Source: Planctomycetota bacterium (lineage in GTDB: Bacteria > Planctomycetota > Phycisphaerae > Sedimentisphaerales > Anaerohalosphaeraceae). Taken from it: a stretch of DNA of 64,000 nt. Positions 53,465-61,976 of this stretch are shown piece after piece (the first letter of the stretch is position 1; each line of letters starts with the position of its first letter). Under the pieces are notes generated by a model. That model made no database searches. It worked only from the letters and a program-made list of their open reading frames with translations, and was not told the DNA's origin. The translations under genes were made by a program, and so were the position numbers. The stretch is from positions 62,001 through 126,000 of the forward strand of contig JAKPDO010000013.1 of NCBI GenBank assembly GCA_029552545.1, written 5' to 3'.

Positions 53465-54213
53465 ACGGGATGCGACTTTTCACCATTCTGTTTTGGACGG
53501 TGATTGGGGTGCTGTCATCCGCCGCAGCCGGCGGAGCGGAGGACCCCAATGCTCCAGGCCGAACGGCTGAGCTTCGCCGACAGATTCAGGAGGAGCAGAT
53601 TCAGCCGGTTTATCTGTCGATGACTTCGGTCAGTACGGTGGATTTGGAGTCGCTGATTGCCGGTCTGGAACAGCTGAAAATACCGGTTCAGACGAAAAAA
53701 CCGGTTTCAGAGGCGAATCCTTCGGCTTCGGAGCCGCCTTCCAAGACTTCGTCGGAAGGGACCGTGAAAGCACCGGCTTCCGCCGAACAAACAGAGAAAC
53801 CGGCCTCTGGACAGCCGAAACCGGCGGAGGCGGAGAAAACTGTCAAGCCCAAGTGGCTGGATCAGATTGATCAAATTGAGCAGCCGATAGAGCCGCTGGG
53901 AATCGCTGATGCTCTCTTTCGGTGCGGGCAGTTGGATCGTGCGGAGCGATTTTATCGGCTTGCCTCGGAGCAAGTGGATGCACCAAGTGAACCGGACTGG
54001 CAGTGGGCTGTATTTCAGCGGGCTAACTGCCTGCGGTATATTCAGCCCGGGCAGGCGGCTCAGCTTTATGAGGAATTGCTTCAGAAAGCTCCCGGCAGCC
54101 GCTGGAGCGGTGCAGCAAAGGCCTCTCTGGAAACACTACGGTGGGTTGAAACCCTTCAGACAGCTTCTTCTTTAAAAGGGCTTGTCCGTGAACCCAACAG
54201 TCTGTCTCAATGA
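53461..54213 (+). CDS. Exported TPR-like/Pro-rich protein in flagellar operon
   Basis: 250 residues. The signal peptide ends near SSAAAGGA. The middle (residues 75-140) is rich in Pro, Ser, Lys and Glu and probably disordered. The end (about 145-235) has TPR-like pairs with IADALFRCGQLDRAERFYRLA and QAAQLYEELLQKAPGSRWS. No enzymatic motif. It overlaps both the previous gene (4 bp) and the next (26 bp), so it is tightly co-expressed with them. Possibly a periplasmic partner of the TPR protein upstream. Confidence 0.7.
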   Translation: MNGMRLFTILFWTVIGVLSSAAAGGAEDPNAPGRTAELRRQIQEEQIQPVYLSMTSVSTVDLESLIAGLEQLKIPVQTKKPVSEANPSASEPPSKTSSEGTVKAPASAEQTEKPASGQPKPAEAEKTVKPKWLDQIDQIEQPIEPLGIADALFRCGQLDRAERFYRLASEQVDAPSEPDWQWAVFQRANCLRYIQPGQAAQLYEELLQKAPGSRWSGAAKASLETLRWVETLQTASSLKGLVREPNSLSQ

Positions 54214-55588
54214 GTTTCAGCAGGTTCTGATTCTGGACGGTGAACCGGACTTTGATCGGCTTGTGCTGGAGACCCTGGCACAGCGCGGGGTACGCGGTAC
54301 CGTTGCGGGGACGGAACGGACGGCCCGCCGTCTTTTGGGGCAGTGTTTTTGGAATCTGATTTTTTACAATCCGTCGCTTGAGGAAGAACGAGGACCGGAA
54401 GAGGGAATGGGATTGCTTTCTCTGATTCGCCGGCAGTTTCCGGAGACGCCGATTCTGGCTGTCGGCGAACGGGATTCGTCGGAAGAAGCCCTGCGTGTTG
54501 TGCGGGCGGGGTGTGTCGATTATCTGGTCAAGCCAGTTCATCCGAAGCGGCTTCTCGAAATTCTGGACCGTTATCTTCCGGCTCATTTTTCGGATGTTCC
54601 GATTTGTTTCGATTCGGCGGAGCGTCGGCAGGTAATGATCGGACAAAGCCGGCGTTTGGGCGATGTCCTGGAAAGTGCGAAGAAGGCGGCCGCAACATCG
54701 GTTTCTATTCTGATTTGCGGAGAAAGCGGTACCGGCAAGGAACTGCTGGCCCAGTTTATTCACAGCCGAAGTCGCCGAGCGGGGGGGCCGTTTGTTCGGG
54801 TGAATTGTGCGGCCCTGGCGGAATCGCTTCTGGAGAGCGAGCTGTTTGGTCACGAGAAAGGGGCTTTTACAGGGGCGCTGTTCAGCCATCGGGGTCGTTT
54901 TGAGCGGGCCGACGGCGGGACTTTGCTGCTGGATGAGATTACGGAGACCCCGCCGGCTTTTCAGGCCAAACTGCTGCGGGTATTGGAGGAAATGAGTTTT
55001 GAACGAGTGGGGGGAACGGAAAGTATTCGTGTCAATGTTCGCATCATCAGCACGACCAACCAGGATATTTTGCGGCGTGTGCGGGACGGCGCCTTTCGGG
55101 CGGATTTGTATTACCGCCTGGCGGGGGTGCGTCTGACGCTTCCGCCTCTGCGAGAGCGGATGGAGGATTTGCCGCCGCTGATTTGGTTTTTTGTCAATCA
55201 GTATGCTCCGGAGACGGGCCGGCGGATTGAAGGGATTGAACGGGAAACGCTGGATTTATTTGAGCAGTACTCCTGGCCGGGGAATATTCGGCAATTGCGG
55301 AATGTAGTCCGGACGGCGCTGATTCTCGGAGAAGGTCCGCTGCTGTCGGTGACGGATTTGCCGGCTGTAATGGAGGAATTGCGTGCGGGTGAGCCGTGCA
55401 CGGCGAACGTACGTTTTTCGCAGAAAGGGTATTCGCTGGAAGAGGTGGAGCGGCAGGCAATCCTGACGGTTTTGGAGCGTACCGGGGGGAATCAGTCTGA
55501 GGCGGCTCGCCTGCTGGGCATCAGTGATCGAACACTTCGGGAACGAATTCGAAAGTATCGGCGTCAGGAGATTCTGGCAGCTGATTGA
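54188..55588 (+). CDS. Sigma-54-dependent transcriptional activator (FlrC/FlgR-like) with degenerate receiver
   Basis: 466 residues. The N-terminal receiver-like domain (about 1-125) retains a D-G-E-P-D acidic start and Lys115 in LVKPV, but the phosphoacceptor position is Asn61 (WNLIFYNPS) instead of Asp. The AAA+ domain has Walker A GESGTGKE (178-185), GAFTGA (225-230) for sigma-54 contact and LLLDEITE Walker B. A C-terminal Fis-type helix-turn-helix (QSEAARLLGISDRTLRERI) binds DNA. Start is GTG 54188, seven bases after AAAAGGG. It lies in the operon whose promoter is sigma-54 type, so it probably activates its own operon without phosphorylation control. Confidence 0.9.
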   Translation: MNPTVCLNEFQQVLILDGEPDFDRLVLETLAQRGVRGTVAGTERTARRLLGQCFWNLIFYNPSLEEERGPEEGMGLLSLIRRQFPETPILAVGERDSSEEALRVVRAGCVDYLVKPVHPKRLLEILDRYLPAHFSDVPICFDSAERRQVMIGQSRRLGDVLESAKKAAATSVSILICGESGTGKELLAQFIHSRSRRAGGPFVRVNCAALAESLLESELFGHEKGAFTGALFSHRGRFERADGGTLLLDEITETPPAFQAKLLRVLEEMSFERVGGTESIRVNVRIISTTNQDILRRVRDGAFRADLYYRLAGVRLTLPPLRERMEDLPPLIWFFVNQYAPETGRRIEGIERETLDLFEQYSWPGNIRQLRNVVRTALILGEGPLLSVTDLPAVMEELRAGEPCTANVRFSQKGYSLEEVERQAILTVLERTGGNQSEAARLLGISDRTLRERIRKYRRQEILAAD

Positions 55589-55608
55589 GGGAGAAAGAGG
55601 TAGCAGTT

Positions 55609-56199
55609 ATGGCGTCGGAAAAAACACAGGAAAAAAAAGGACAAGAGAAACAGGAAGCCAAAGGGGCCACGGCTCCGGCGGAAAGCAGCAAAAGCGGCTG
55701 GATGTTTTGGGCGATGCTGGGGGCCGTGATTCTCGGGGCGCTGAGCGGCGGGTTTGCTCTTTCCCAGCTGCTGGGCGGGACGGATGCGGAATGTCCGGCG
55801 GCTCAGCCCGCGGGGGACGGGACGGTGGAGAAGAATTTTGACGAGTTTCTTTCGAAGAACGGCAAGGACCAGCCGGCATGGATTTATGACGGTCTGGAGG
55901 CGGTCGTTTCCAATCTGGACGAACCCGGTGTGACCCGCTATGTGCGAGTGACGGTTTCGCTGGAAATGAGTCCGGAAATGGATCGAGCCAAGGGGGAACC
56001 ATATCTGGATGAGCGAAAACTGGTTTTGCGGGACTGGCTGACGACGTTCTTTGCGGGCTTGAGTCTGGAAGACGTTCGCGGCAGCCGGAATCTGGAGAAA
56101 ATCAAGCGGCAGATTCAGGAACAGTTTAATGAAATTCTGTTTCCGAACGGCCGACCGTATATTCAGCGTGTTCTTTTTCGGGAGTTTGCCGTGCAATGA
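55609..56199 (+). CDS. fliL: Flagellar basal body-associated protein FliL
   Basis: 196 residues. A Lys/Glu/Ala-rich cytoplasmic N-terminus is followed by one transmembrane helix (WMFWAMLGAVILGALSGGFAL) and a periplasmic FliL domain containing YVRVTVSLEMS and the C-terminal DVRGSRNLEKIKRQIQEQFNEIL, the usual FliL ending pattern. FliL surrounds and supports the stator units MotA/B. Size is normal. It directly precedes fliM, with 4-bp overlap. AGAGG lies eight bases before ATG 55609. Confidence 0.85.
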   Translation: MASEKTQEKKGQEKQEAKGATAPAESSKSGWMFWAMLGAVILGALSGGFALSQLLGGTDAECPAAQPAGDGTVEKNFDEFLSKNGKDQPAWIYDGLEAVVSNLDEPGVTRYVRVTVSLEMSPEMDRAKGEPYLDERKLVLRDWLTTFFAGLSLEDVRGSRNLEKIKRQIQEQFNEILFPNGRPYIQRVLFREFAVQ

Positions 56200-57155
56200 G
56201 CCGCGAAGAGACCTCATTTCTGTTTACGCGGGAAAAACTTCAGCGTCTGGTTGAGCGGGCCCGACAAACAGCAGGTCCCCAGCCGGATGTGAAGGCGGAG
56301 GAATTCGACTGGACTTGTCCGCATCGGTTCGGGGCGGAGGCGCGGACGCTGCTGGAGGGGCTGGGCAGCCGAATGGCCTTGTCCATTAAGAAGGGGATTA
56401 ATGAGCAGTTCAACGGTTCCGTGGAAGGAGTGCTGAAGGGAATCCGGGAACATTTTGCGTACCGTCTGGCTCAAACGGTGAGTGTGGGCAATGAAGGGCC
56501 TTATGTCGTCGGGCTTCGGGATGAGAGCAAGCAGTGCATCGGGTGTCTTTTGTTTACGTTTGAGAATGCCCGGTTTCTGGTGGCTCAAATGCTGAATGAC
56601 CCGGAGGCGGCGGTCGGCCAGAACGGGGAGTTTTCGGCGCTGGAAGAATCGATTCTGATGGATACCTCCGGCGTCCTGACGGCGTTTTTGAGTGAAGTGC
56701 TGGAGGAACAGATTCGCTTGAAGATTCAGCCCAGCGGGCAATTGGTTCGCGGCGACTGGGTGATGCGTTCGCGGATTCTGGAGGATTTGTGTGAGTGGAC
56801 GCTGGAAATTCAGTACGGCTCCCATTCGGTGGAGTTCTCTCTGGTGCTGGAGTCGTCTTTGCTGGATGCATTTGCGGGCGTCCCGGCACCGGCGGCTCTG
56901 AATCCGAGCCAGTGTTCGGCGCGAATCCTCGAACGGCTTCGACAGGTTCCGATTTCGGTGTGTGCCACACTGGATACGGATGTTATCGGACTGGGGGATT
57001 TGGCGGGGCTGGAGAAAGGGGATGTGCTTGTCCTTGGGCAGAAGATTCGGCGTCCGTGGCGGGTGCTGCTGAACGGCAAGCCGTGTTTTTTTGCGTATCC
57101 GGCGCAGCAGAAGGGAAAACTGGTGTTGGTCATCAGTGAGCCGGAGAACGAATAG
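56196..57155 (+). CDS. fliM: Flagellar motor switch protein FliM
   Basis: 319 residues. The middle domain contains FDWTCPHRFGAEARTLLEGLGSRMALS, the FliM pattern, and the C-terminal SpoA domain contains VPISVCATLDTDVIGLGDLAGLEKGDVLVLG. FliM joins FliG and FliN in the C-ring and sets rotation direction. The N-terminal peptide reads FLFTREKLQRLVERA and does not match the CheY-binding LSQxEIDALL box. FliM/FliN adjacency supports the call. Length is within the family range. Confidence 0.88.
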   Translation: MSREETSFLFTREKLQRLVERARQTAGPQPDVKAEEFDWTCPHRFGAEARTLLEGLGSRMALSIKKGINEQFNGSVEGVLKGIREHFAYRLAQTVSVGNEGPYVVGLRDESKQCIGCLLFTFENARFLVAQMLNDPEAAVGQNGEFSALEESILMDTSGVLTAFLSEVLEEQIRLKIQPSGQLVRGDWVMRSRILEDLCEWTLEIQYGSHSVEFSLVLESSLLDAFAGVPAPAALNPSQCSARILERLRQVPISVCATLDTDVIGLGDLAGLEKGDVLVLGQKIRRPWRVLLNGKPCFFAYPAQQKGKLVLVISEPENE

Positions 57156-57182
57156 AGAGTCTCGAAACAAGGAGATTGATGT

Positions 57183-57548
57183 ATGGCGGATGAACAGACA
57201 ACAAGTCAGACGGCAGGGGCTCAGGCAGCCGTTCAGGAGGCGGAGTTTGCGGCGGCGGACGGTCAGGATATTCGCGGCGGCCAGGAGCACCTGGATATGC
57301 TGCTGGATATTCAGCTGCCGGTGACGGTTTCGCTGGGCAAGGCGGAGATTCCGCTGCGGCGGCTGCTTCAGCTGCAGCCGGGTTCGATTTTGTCGCTGGA
57401 GAAGCGAATCGGCGAACCGGTGGATTTGATTGTCCAGGGGGTTCCGTTTGCCACGGGCGATATCGTCGTGGTGGAGGACTGCTATGCGGTGCGGATTCGG
57501 GAGATTCTCACTACAGCGGCGGGCATAAACGGCACGGCGGCTAAATAA
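57183..57548 (+). CDS. fliN: Flagellar motor switch protein FliN
   Basis: 121 residues. An acidic, Ala/Gln-rich N-terminus of about 35 residues is followed by the SpoA (surface presentation of antigens) domain: MLLDIQLPVTVSLGKAEIPL, LLQLQPGSILSLEKRIGEPV and GDIVVVEDCYAVRIREI. This is the core of the C-ring and participates in export. AAGGAG precedes the ATG. It lies 27 bp after fliM. Confidence 0.93.
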   Translation: MADEQTTSQTAGAQAAVQEAEFAAADGQDIRGGQEHLDMLLDIQLPVTVSLGKAEIPLRRLLQLQPGSILSLEKRIGEPVDLIVQGVPFATGDIVVVEDCYAVRIREILTTAAGINGTAAK

Positions 57549-57569
57549 AAGGGAGTTGGGAAGGCAGAA

Positions 57570-59711
57570 ATGGCTTCGAGCACAGGCGCTTCTTCGGATA
57601 AACTTTTCGGCAGCAGTCAGATAGCCAGACTGGCGGCCAACAGCGATTTCTTGTTTGCGGCCGGACTGGTCGGGGTCTTGACGATGCTGCTGATTCCGCT
57701 GCCGACCTTTCTGCTGGATGTAGGGCTGGCGTGCAGCATTTCGCTGGCGATTGCCGTTCTGATTATCGTGCTGGCGGCCAGCGAACCGCTGGAATTGTCC
57801 ACGTTTCCGTCTCTTCTGCTGATTACAACCCTGTTTCGGCTTTCGCTGAATGTGGCTTCGACGCGTCTGATTCTGCTGCAGGGCAACGCCGGAACGATTA
57901 TCCATACCTTCGGCAACTTTGTGGCGGGGGGCAATCTGGTCGTGGGGATGGTGATGTTTCTGATTCTGGTGGTGATTCAGTTTGTGGTGATTACCAAGGG
58001 TGCCGGACGCATCAGCGAAGTCAGCGCCCGGTTTATTCTGGATGCGATGCCGGGCAAGCAGATGTCGATTGATGCGGATTTGAATGCCGGCATTATTACG
58101 GATAAAGAAGCCAAGCAGCGGCGGGACGCCATCGTCAAGGAAAGCGAATTTTACGGGGCGATGGACGGGGCGAGCAAATTTATATCGGGGGATGCCAAAG
58201 CGGGGCTGATTATTACGGCCATCAATCTGATCGGCGGAATTCTGCTGGGCTGGACGCGGGGGATGCCGATTGCGGCGGCGCTGCGGCATTATTCGGTTTT
58301 AACCATCGGCGATGGGCTGGTCAGCCAGATTCCTTCGCTGATTATCGCAGTCAGCAGCGGCTTTTTGGTGACGAAAATACGTTCGGAAAATACGGTCGGC
58401 TATGATATGACGCGGCAGATGTTCCGGCAGCCGCAGGCACTGCTGATTGCCGCGACGGTAATCGGGGCCTTTGCGATGGTGCCGGGATTTCCGAAAATCC
58501 CGTTCCTGCTGATTTCCGGTGTCATCGGGTTTCTGGGGTGGGGAGCGAAGAAGCAGTCGTCTTTGGAGAAGCCGGCCGAAAAAAGCAAGACTGAGACGCC
58601 TTCGGCGGCGGCTTCGGATGAGCCGCCTGCGGAGGAGCTTCTGCAGGCGGATGTGCTGTCGATTCTGGTGGGGGTTCGTCTGATCAGTCTTGTGGACCCC
58701 CGCCGGCAAAGCAGTGTATTTGAACGGATTGGTGCCCTGCGCAAGAAGATTGCACAAAAGCTGGGCTTTGTGTTTCCGCTGGTTCGTCTGCGGGATGATA
58801 TTAATCTGGAGCCGTTGTCGTATGAGATTCGGCTGTATGACCATGTGATTGCCCACGGTCGAATTGAGCCGGATAAGTATCTGGCGATGGATTCCGGAGC
58901 GGTTCAAAAGCCGGTGCGCGGGATACCGACAAAAGAACCGGTGTACGGGCTGCCGGCGCTGTGGATTTCGGCGGCGGATAAGGAAACGGCGGAGCTGAAC
59001 GGCTATACGGTAATTGACCCGGAGTCGGTTCTGATTACGCATTTGTCGGAAACGATTTCGCGGCATGCCCATGAGCTGCTCAGCCGCGAGGATGTTCAGC
59101 AGCTGCTGGAGCGGCTGCGGAAGGTGCAGCCGTCACTGGTGGGAGAGGTGGTTCCGGAGGTGGTGTCGGTCGGTCTGGTGCAGCGGGTTTTGCAGAATCT
59201 GCTGAAAGAGGGGATTTCGATTCGGGATTTGCCGCTGATTCTGGAGGCGCTCGGGGAGCAGGGAGGGCGTACGAAGAATGCCGCTTTGCTGACGGAATGT
59301 GCCCGCAAGGCCCTGGCGCGAACGATTACAGAGCGGTTCAAGGGGCCTGACGGGAAAATCAGTGCGATTGTTCTGGAGCCGTCTCTGGAGCATCAGCTGC
59401 TGGGCTGTGTGCAGCAGGGGACGGATGCCATTACGCTGGCGGTGCCGCCGGAGGCGGCTTCGCAGCTAAATCAGGCGATTGCCCAGGCCTGGAAGGCGAC
59501 ACTCGATAAGGGAATTGAGGAGCCAGTTCTTCTGTGTGATGCGAGGATTCGCCCGGGTCTGGTGAATCTGATTTCTCGTTCTCTGCAGCGTCTGCCTGTG
59601 GTGGCATATGATGAGGTCTGTGCCGGGACGATGGTCAATCCGGTGGAGACGGTTTCGCTGCCGGAAGCGTCCTCGGTCCTGAGCCCGATGGGCGAGGCAG
59701 TTCCGGTCTGA
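57570..59711 (+). CDS. flhA: Flagellar biosynthesis protein FlhA
   Basis: 713 residues. The N-terminal membrane domain has about eight helices. The FHIPEP-family signature GRISEVSARFILDAMPGKQ and SIDADLNAG lies near residues 147-173. A linker rich in Ala/Glu near 335-355 leads to the cytoplasmic export-gate domain, ending with LITHLSETISRHAHELLSRE. FlhA forms the nonameric gate that takes up substrates for the rod, hook and filament. The export partners FliP/Q/R and FlhB are not in this window. It is co-oriented with fliN (21 bp gap). Confidence 0.95.
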   Translation: MASSTGASSDKLFGSSQIARLAANSDFLFAAGLVGVLTMLLIPLPTFLLDVGLACSISLAIAVLIIVLAASEPLELSTFPSLLLITTLFRLSLNVASTRLILLQGNAGTIIHTFGNFVAGGNLVVGMVMFLILVVIQFVVITKGAGRISEVSARFILDAMPGKQMSIDADLNAGIITDKEAKQRRDAIVKESEFYGAMDGASKFISGDAKAGLIITAINLIGGILLGWTRGMPIAAALRHYSVLTIGDGLVSQIPSLIIAVSSGFLVTKIRSENTVGYDMTRQMFRQPQALLIAATVIGAFAMVPGFPKIPFLLISGVIGFLGWGAKKQSSLEKPAEKSKTETPSAAASDEPPAEELLQADVLSILVGVRLISLVDPRRQSSVFERIGALRKKIAQKLGFVFPLVRLRDDINLEPLSYEIRLYDHVIAHGRIEPDKYLAMDSGAVQKPVRGIPTKEPVYGLPALWISAADKETAELNGYTVIDPESVLITHLSETISRHAHELLSREDVQQLLERLRKVQPSLVGEVVPEVVSVGLVQRVLQNLLKEGISIRDLPLILEALGEQGGRTKNAALLTECARKALARTITERFKGPDGKISAIVLEPSLEHQLLGCVQQGTDAITLAVPPEAASQLNQAIAQAWKATLDKGIEEPVLLCDARIRPGLVNLISRSLQRLPVVAYDEVCAGTMVNPVETVSLPEASSVLSPMGEAVPV

Positions 59712-59735
59712 GCGATGCGTGAATAAGGATTTTGT

Positions 59736-59969
59736 GTGGAACAAAAGGTAAAAATTCTGGCGGTTTATCTGGCGGTTTTTGTGTTTTTTGTGATGGCCGC
59801 TGCCGGGGGGCTGTTCGGGTGCAGTCCGGCTGTGTGCGGCAGCCGGGCTCTGGCCGGGGCGGTCGTGATGTATGCGGTGGTTCAAATCAGCGGGCGGATT
59901 GTCATCAGAATTTTGCTGAATGCCATAGTCGAAAGCCAGTTGCGCAAGCAGAATAAGGATAGTCAATGA
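59736..59969 (+). CDS. Small two-helix membrane protein between flhA and fliA
   Basis: 77 residues. Helix 1 is VKILAVYLAVFVFFVMAAAGG, then CSPAVCGSR and helix 2 LAGAVVMYAVVQISGRIVI, ending in a short cytoplasmic tail. Start is GTG 59736 with AAGGA upstream. It overlaps fliA by 4 bp (ATGA). Its position where flhF or flhG often sits suggests a flagellar accessory role, but no family is recognised. Confidence 0.65.
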   Translation: MEQKVKILAVYLAVFVFFVMAAAGGLFGCSPAVCGSRALAGAVVMYAVVQISGRIVIRILLNAIVESQLRKQNKDSQ

Positions 59970-60811
59970 CGGAACCTACTGTTTATTCTCCGCAGACGGA
60001 ACCGGCTGCAGCTCCGGAGATTCGGATGGCCCAGGAGTTTCTGGAAGAAGCGCCGACGGCTACGGCCGGCCAGGCCCTGCGTGCGTATGGTTCTCAGGTG
60101 CGTGCGAGCCAGACGGAACAGCAGATTTTGCAGTATTTGCCGCTGGTTCACCGGATTGTCAGCCAGGTGGTTTCGTATCTGCATCCGCCGCTGAGCCGGG
60201 AGGATTTGGTTTCGGCGGGGACTATCGGTTTGGTCAAAGCGGCCCATGATTATGACCCGTCGAAAGATGCGGAGTTCAAAACCTATGCCTATATTCGAAT
60301 TCGCGGAGCGGTGATTGACGAACTTCGGCAATGGTCGTTCGCCCCGCCGTCTCTGTCCAAGCAGTTTGAGCAGGTACAGGAGGCGGGTGCCCGTCTGCTG
60401 GAGGAAAAGGGGCAGCCGCCGACGGATGAAGAACTGGCGGATGCGGTTCAGATGCCCCTGGAGAAGCTTTATCAGCTGCTGGAGACGGCACGGGCTCGGC
60501 ATTTTCTGTCGATTCACGGAATGGATGATGAAGCCCCGGCGCTGGGGGAATGTCTGGCGGATTCAGGAGAGCCGGAACCTTCCCATCGCTTGGAGCGGGA
60601 GGAGCTGGTGGAGCATTTGGCCAAGGCAATTCAGAATCTTCCGAAAAAACAGCGCCGGGTGATTGTGCTGTATTATCAGAGGGAACTGACGATGAAGCAG
60701 ATTGCCGAGGTGCTGGACGTTACGGAGTCGCGTGTCTGTCAGCTGCATGCAGCAGCCCTGTTTGCCCTCTCGACGGCGCTGCGCGGCTGGAAGGCGGGAG
60801 GGGATGCCTGA
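59966..60811 (+). CDS. fliA: RNA polymerase sigma factor for flagellar operon (FliA, sigma-28)
   Basis: 281 residues. Region 2 has YLPLVHRIVSQVVSYLHPPL, then DLVSAGTIGLVKAAHDYDPS and FKTYAYIRIRGAVIDELRQW, the FliA/WhiG hallmark. Region 3 follows, with LSIHG in between and an acidic spacer. Region 4 has LPKKQRRVIVLYYQRELTMK and QIAEVLDVTESRVCQLHAAA. An extra N-terminal 40 residues precede region 2. Controls late flagellar and chemotaxis genes. A promoter that fits its consensus lies at 62687 before a FlgM-like gene. Confidence 0.93.
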   Translation: MTEPTVYSPQTEPAAAPEIRMAQEFLEEAPTATAGQALRAYGSQVRASQTEQQILQYLPLVHRIVSQVVSYLHPPLSREDLVSAGTIGLVKAAHDYDPSKDAEFKTYAYIRIRGAVIDELRQWSFAPPSLSKQFEQVQEAGARLLEEKGQPPTDEELADAVQMPLEKLYQLLETARARHFLSIHGMDDEAPALGECLADSGEPEPSHRLEREELVEHLAKAIQNLPKKQRRVIVLYYQRELTMKQIAEVLDVTESRVCQLHAAALFALSTALRGWKAGGDA

Positions 60812-60845
60812 GACAGAATCCCTGCAAAAAGGAAAGGGAAAACCG

Positions 60846-61070
60846 ATGGCGGAAAGACCGGACAGAACGCTGGGACCTGTGGAGGGGATGCCTTATGTCG
60901 AACAGACCGCTTCGATCGGGGGGCGGGTTCATCGGAAGAAGGATTCTTCCGGACGTCGAAGGGAGAAGCCGCGGCATTCGGGAGGGATTGAAGAAGCCAT
61001 TGAGGAAGAACGGGAACAGATTGAAAAAGGCGGCGGTGTGCAGGACGGCCATGTGGACTATCGTGCCTGA
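60846..61070 (+). CDS. Short basic/acidic protein, unknown
   Basis: 74 residues, highly charged, with no transmembrane segment or known motif. A strong GGAAAGGG is seven bases upstream of ATG 60846. It lies 34 bp after fliA in the operon. A longer reading beginning at 60804 is possible. Function is unknown. Confidence 0.5.
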   Translation: MAERPDRTLGPVEGMPYVEQTASIGGRVHRKKDSSGRRREKPRHSGGIEEAIEEEREQIEKGGGVQDGHVDYRA

Positions 61071-61103
61071 CAGCAGCAGTGTGCCGAGGGGTTTGATAAC
61101 AGT

Positions 61104-61132
61104 GCAAACGTTCAGGAGCAAACGTTCAGGGA
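61104..61132 (+). repeat. Tandem 14/15-base repeat upstream of small gene
   Basis: GCAAACGTTCAGGA then GCAAACGTTCAGGGA, followed by another partial GCAAA. It lies 17 bases before ATG 61149 and may affect translation initiation. Confidence 0.5.
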
Positions 61133-61148
61133 GCAAAGGGGGATGGTT

Positions 61149-61424
61149 ATGAACGGATTTAAACGAAAGATACGAATTCTCAAAAAGAATCAGGTGCAGA
61201 CGGGTACCTCTGTGGTTTTGCCGTGTTCCCGAACGGCCGGTGCAGAACCGTTTCGAAAACAGGGAGATTCGTCCCAATCGGGGGCGGCTCAGGCGAGGAT
61301 TGTCGAGAGCAACAGTGATTATGTAATTCTGGAAGTGATATGCGGATGTGGACAGAAAAGTTTTATTCAGTGTAATTACGGGAATGTAGCCGGTTCACCG
61401 GCTCAGCAGGAGATACGGTCATGA
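61149..61424 (+). CDS. Small protein with CGCGQKSFIQC-type motif, unknown
   Basis: 91 residues, basic N-terminus (MNGFKRKIRILKKNQ). The C-terminal part has ICGCGQKSFIQCNYG, with three Cys that could bind metal. Start ATG 61149 has AAAGGGG upstream; an ATG six bases earlier is less well placed. It overlaps the next gene by 4 bp, so it is translationally coupled. No known flagellar family was recognised. Confidence 0.6.
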   Translation: MNGFKRKIRILKKNQVQTGTSVVLPCSRTAGAEPFRKQGDSSQSGAAQARIVESNSDYVILEVICGCGQKSFIQCNYGNVAGSPAQQEIRS

Positions 61425-61951
61425 AGCGAATGATGCTCCGATGGATTGTAACGGCGGGGGCGGCGATGAGTCTGGGCTGTCAAATGCTGGAACAGCCCGT
61501 GCCGCCTTCTGTGCCGTCCACGCCGGCGGAGTCGGCCTCAACCGCTCAGACGCCTGCCGTCTCCACGGCCTCCGCAGCGGCCCTTGAACGCCGTTTTACG
61601 GAGGGAAGCACGGGGCCCGATGCAGTTCAAACGGCTCTGATTTGGTCCGAGAAATATCAGCAGATGTCGGAAACAGCCAGTCAGCTGCGGGAAAAGAATG
61701 TTCAGCTGTTTGAGGAAAACGCCCGTCTGAAGAAGGAGGTGGACTCGCTGAAGACTCAGCTGGCTCAAACTCAAAAGGAGCTGGATGAGGCCAATGAGTT
61801 TCTTCAGAAGATGCATGCGGAACTGAATCAGTGGAAGGCGGATGTGCTCGGATTTCGGGAGGAGATGCGCAAGGCCCAGGCCGCCCAACTGCAGGCCTTG
61901 GCGAAGATTCTCCGGATTTTAGGGGCCGAGCCGGCGGACAGCGGCGGCTGA
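61421..61951 (+). CDS. Coiled-coil lipoprotein in flagellar operon
   Basis: 176 residues. The N-terminal signal peptide ends in a lipobox MSLGC, so the protein is probably lipid-anchored to a membrane. A Pro/Ser/Thr/Ala-rich linker is followed by a coiled coil at about residues 80-150, with SQLREKNVQLFEENARLKKE and KTQLAQTQKELDEANEFLQK. Possible structural partner of the envelope-spanning flagellar parts. Function unknown. Confidence 0.72.
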   Translation: MKRMMLRWIVTAGAAMSLGCQMLEQPVPPSVPSTPAESASTAQTPAVSTASAAALERRFTEGSTGPDAVQTALIWSEKYQQMSETASQLREKNVQLFEENARLKKEVDSLKTQLAQTQKELDEANEFLQKMHAELNQWKADVLGFREEMRKAQAAQLQALAKILRILGAEPADSGG

Positions 61952-61976
61952 GCTTTTTCGGATGGAGATTCGAACG

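Noticed and set aside
56214..58289. Minus-strand open frame of 691 codons opposite fliM, fliN and flhA
   Set aside because: It spans three recognised plus-strand flagellar genes and has no motif of its own.
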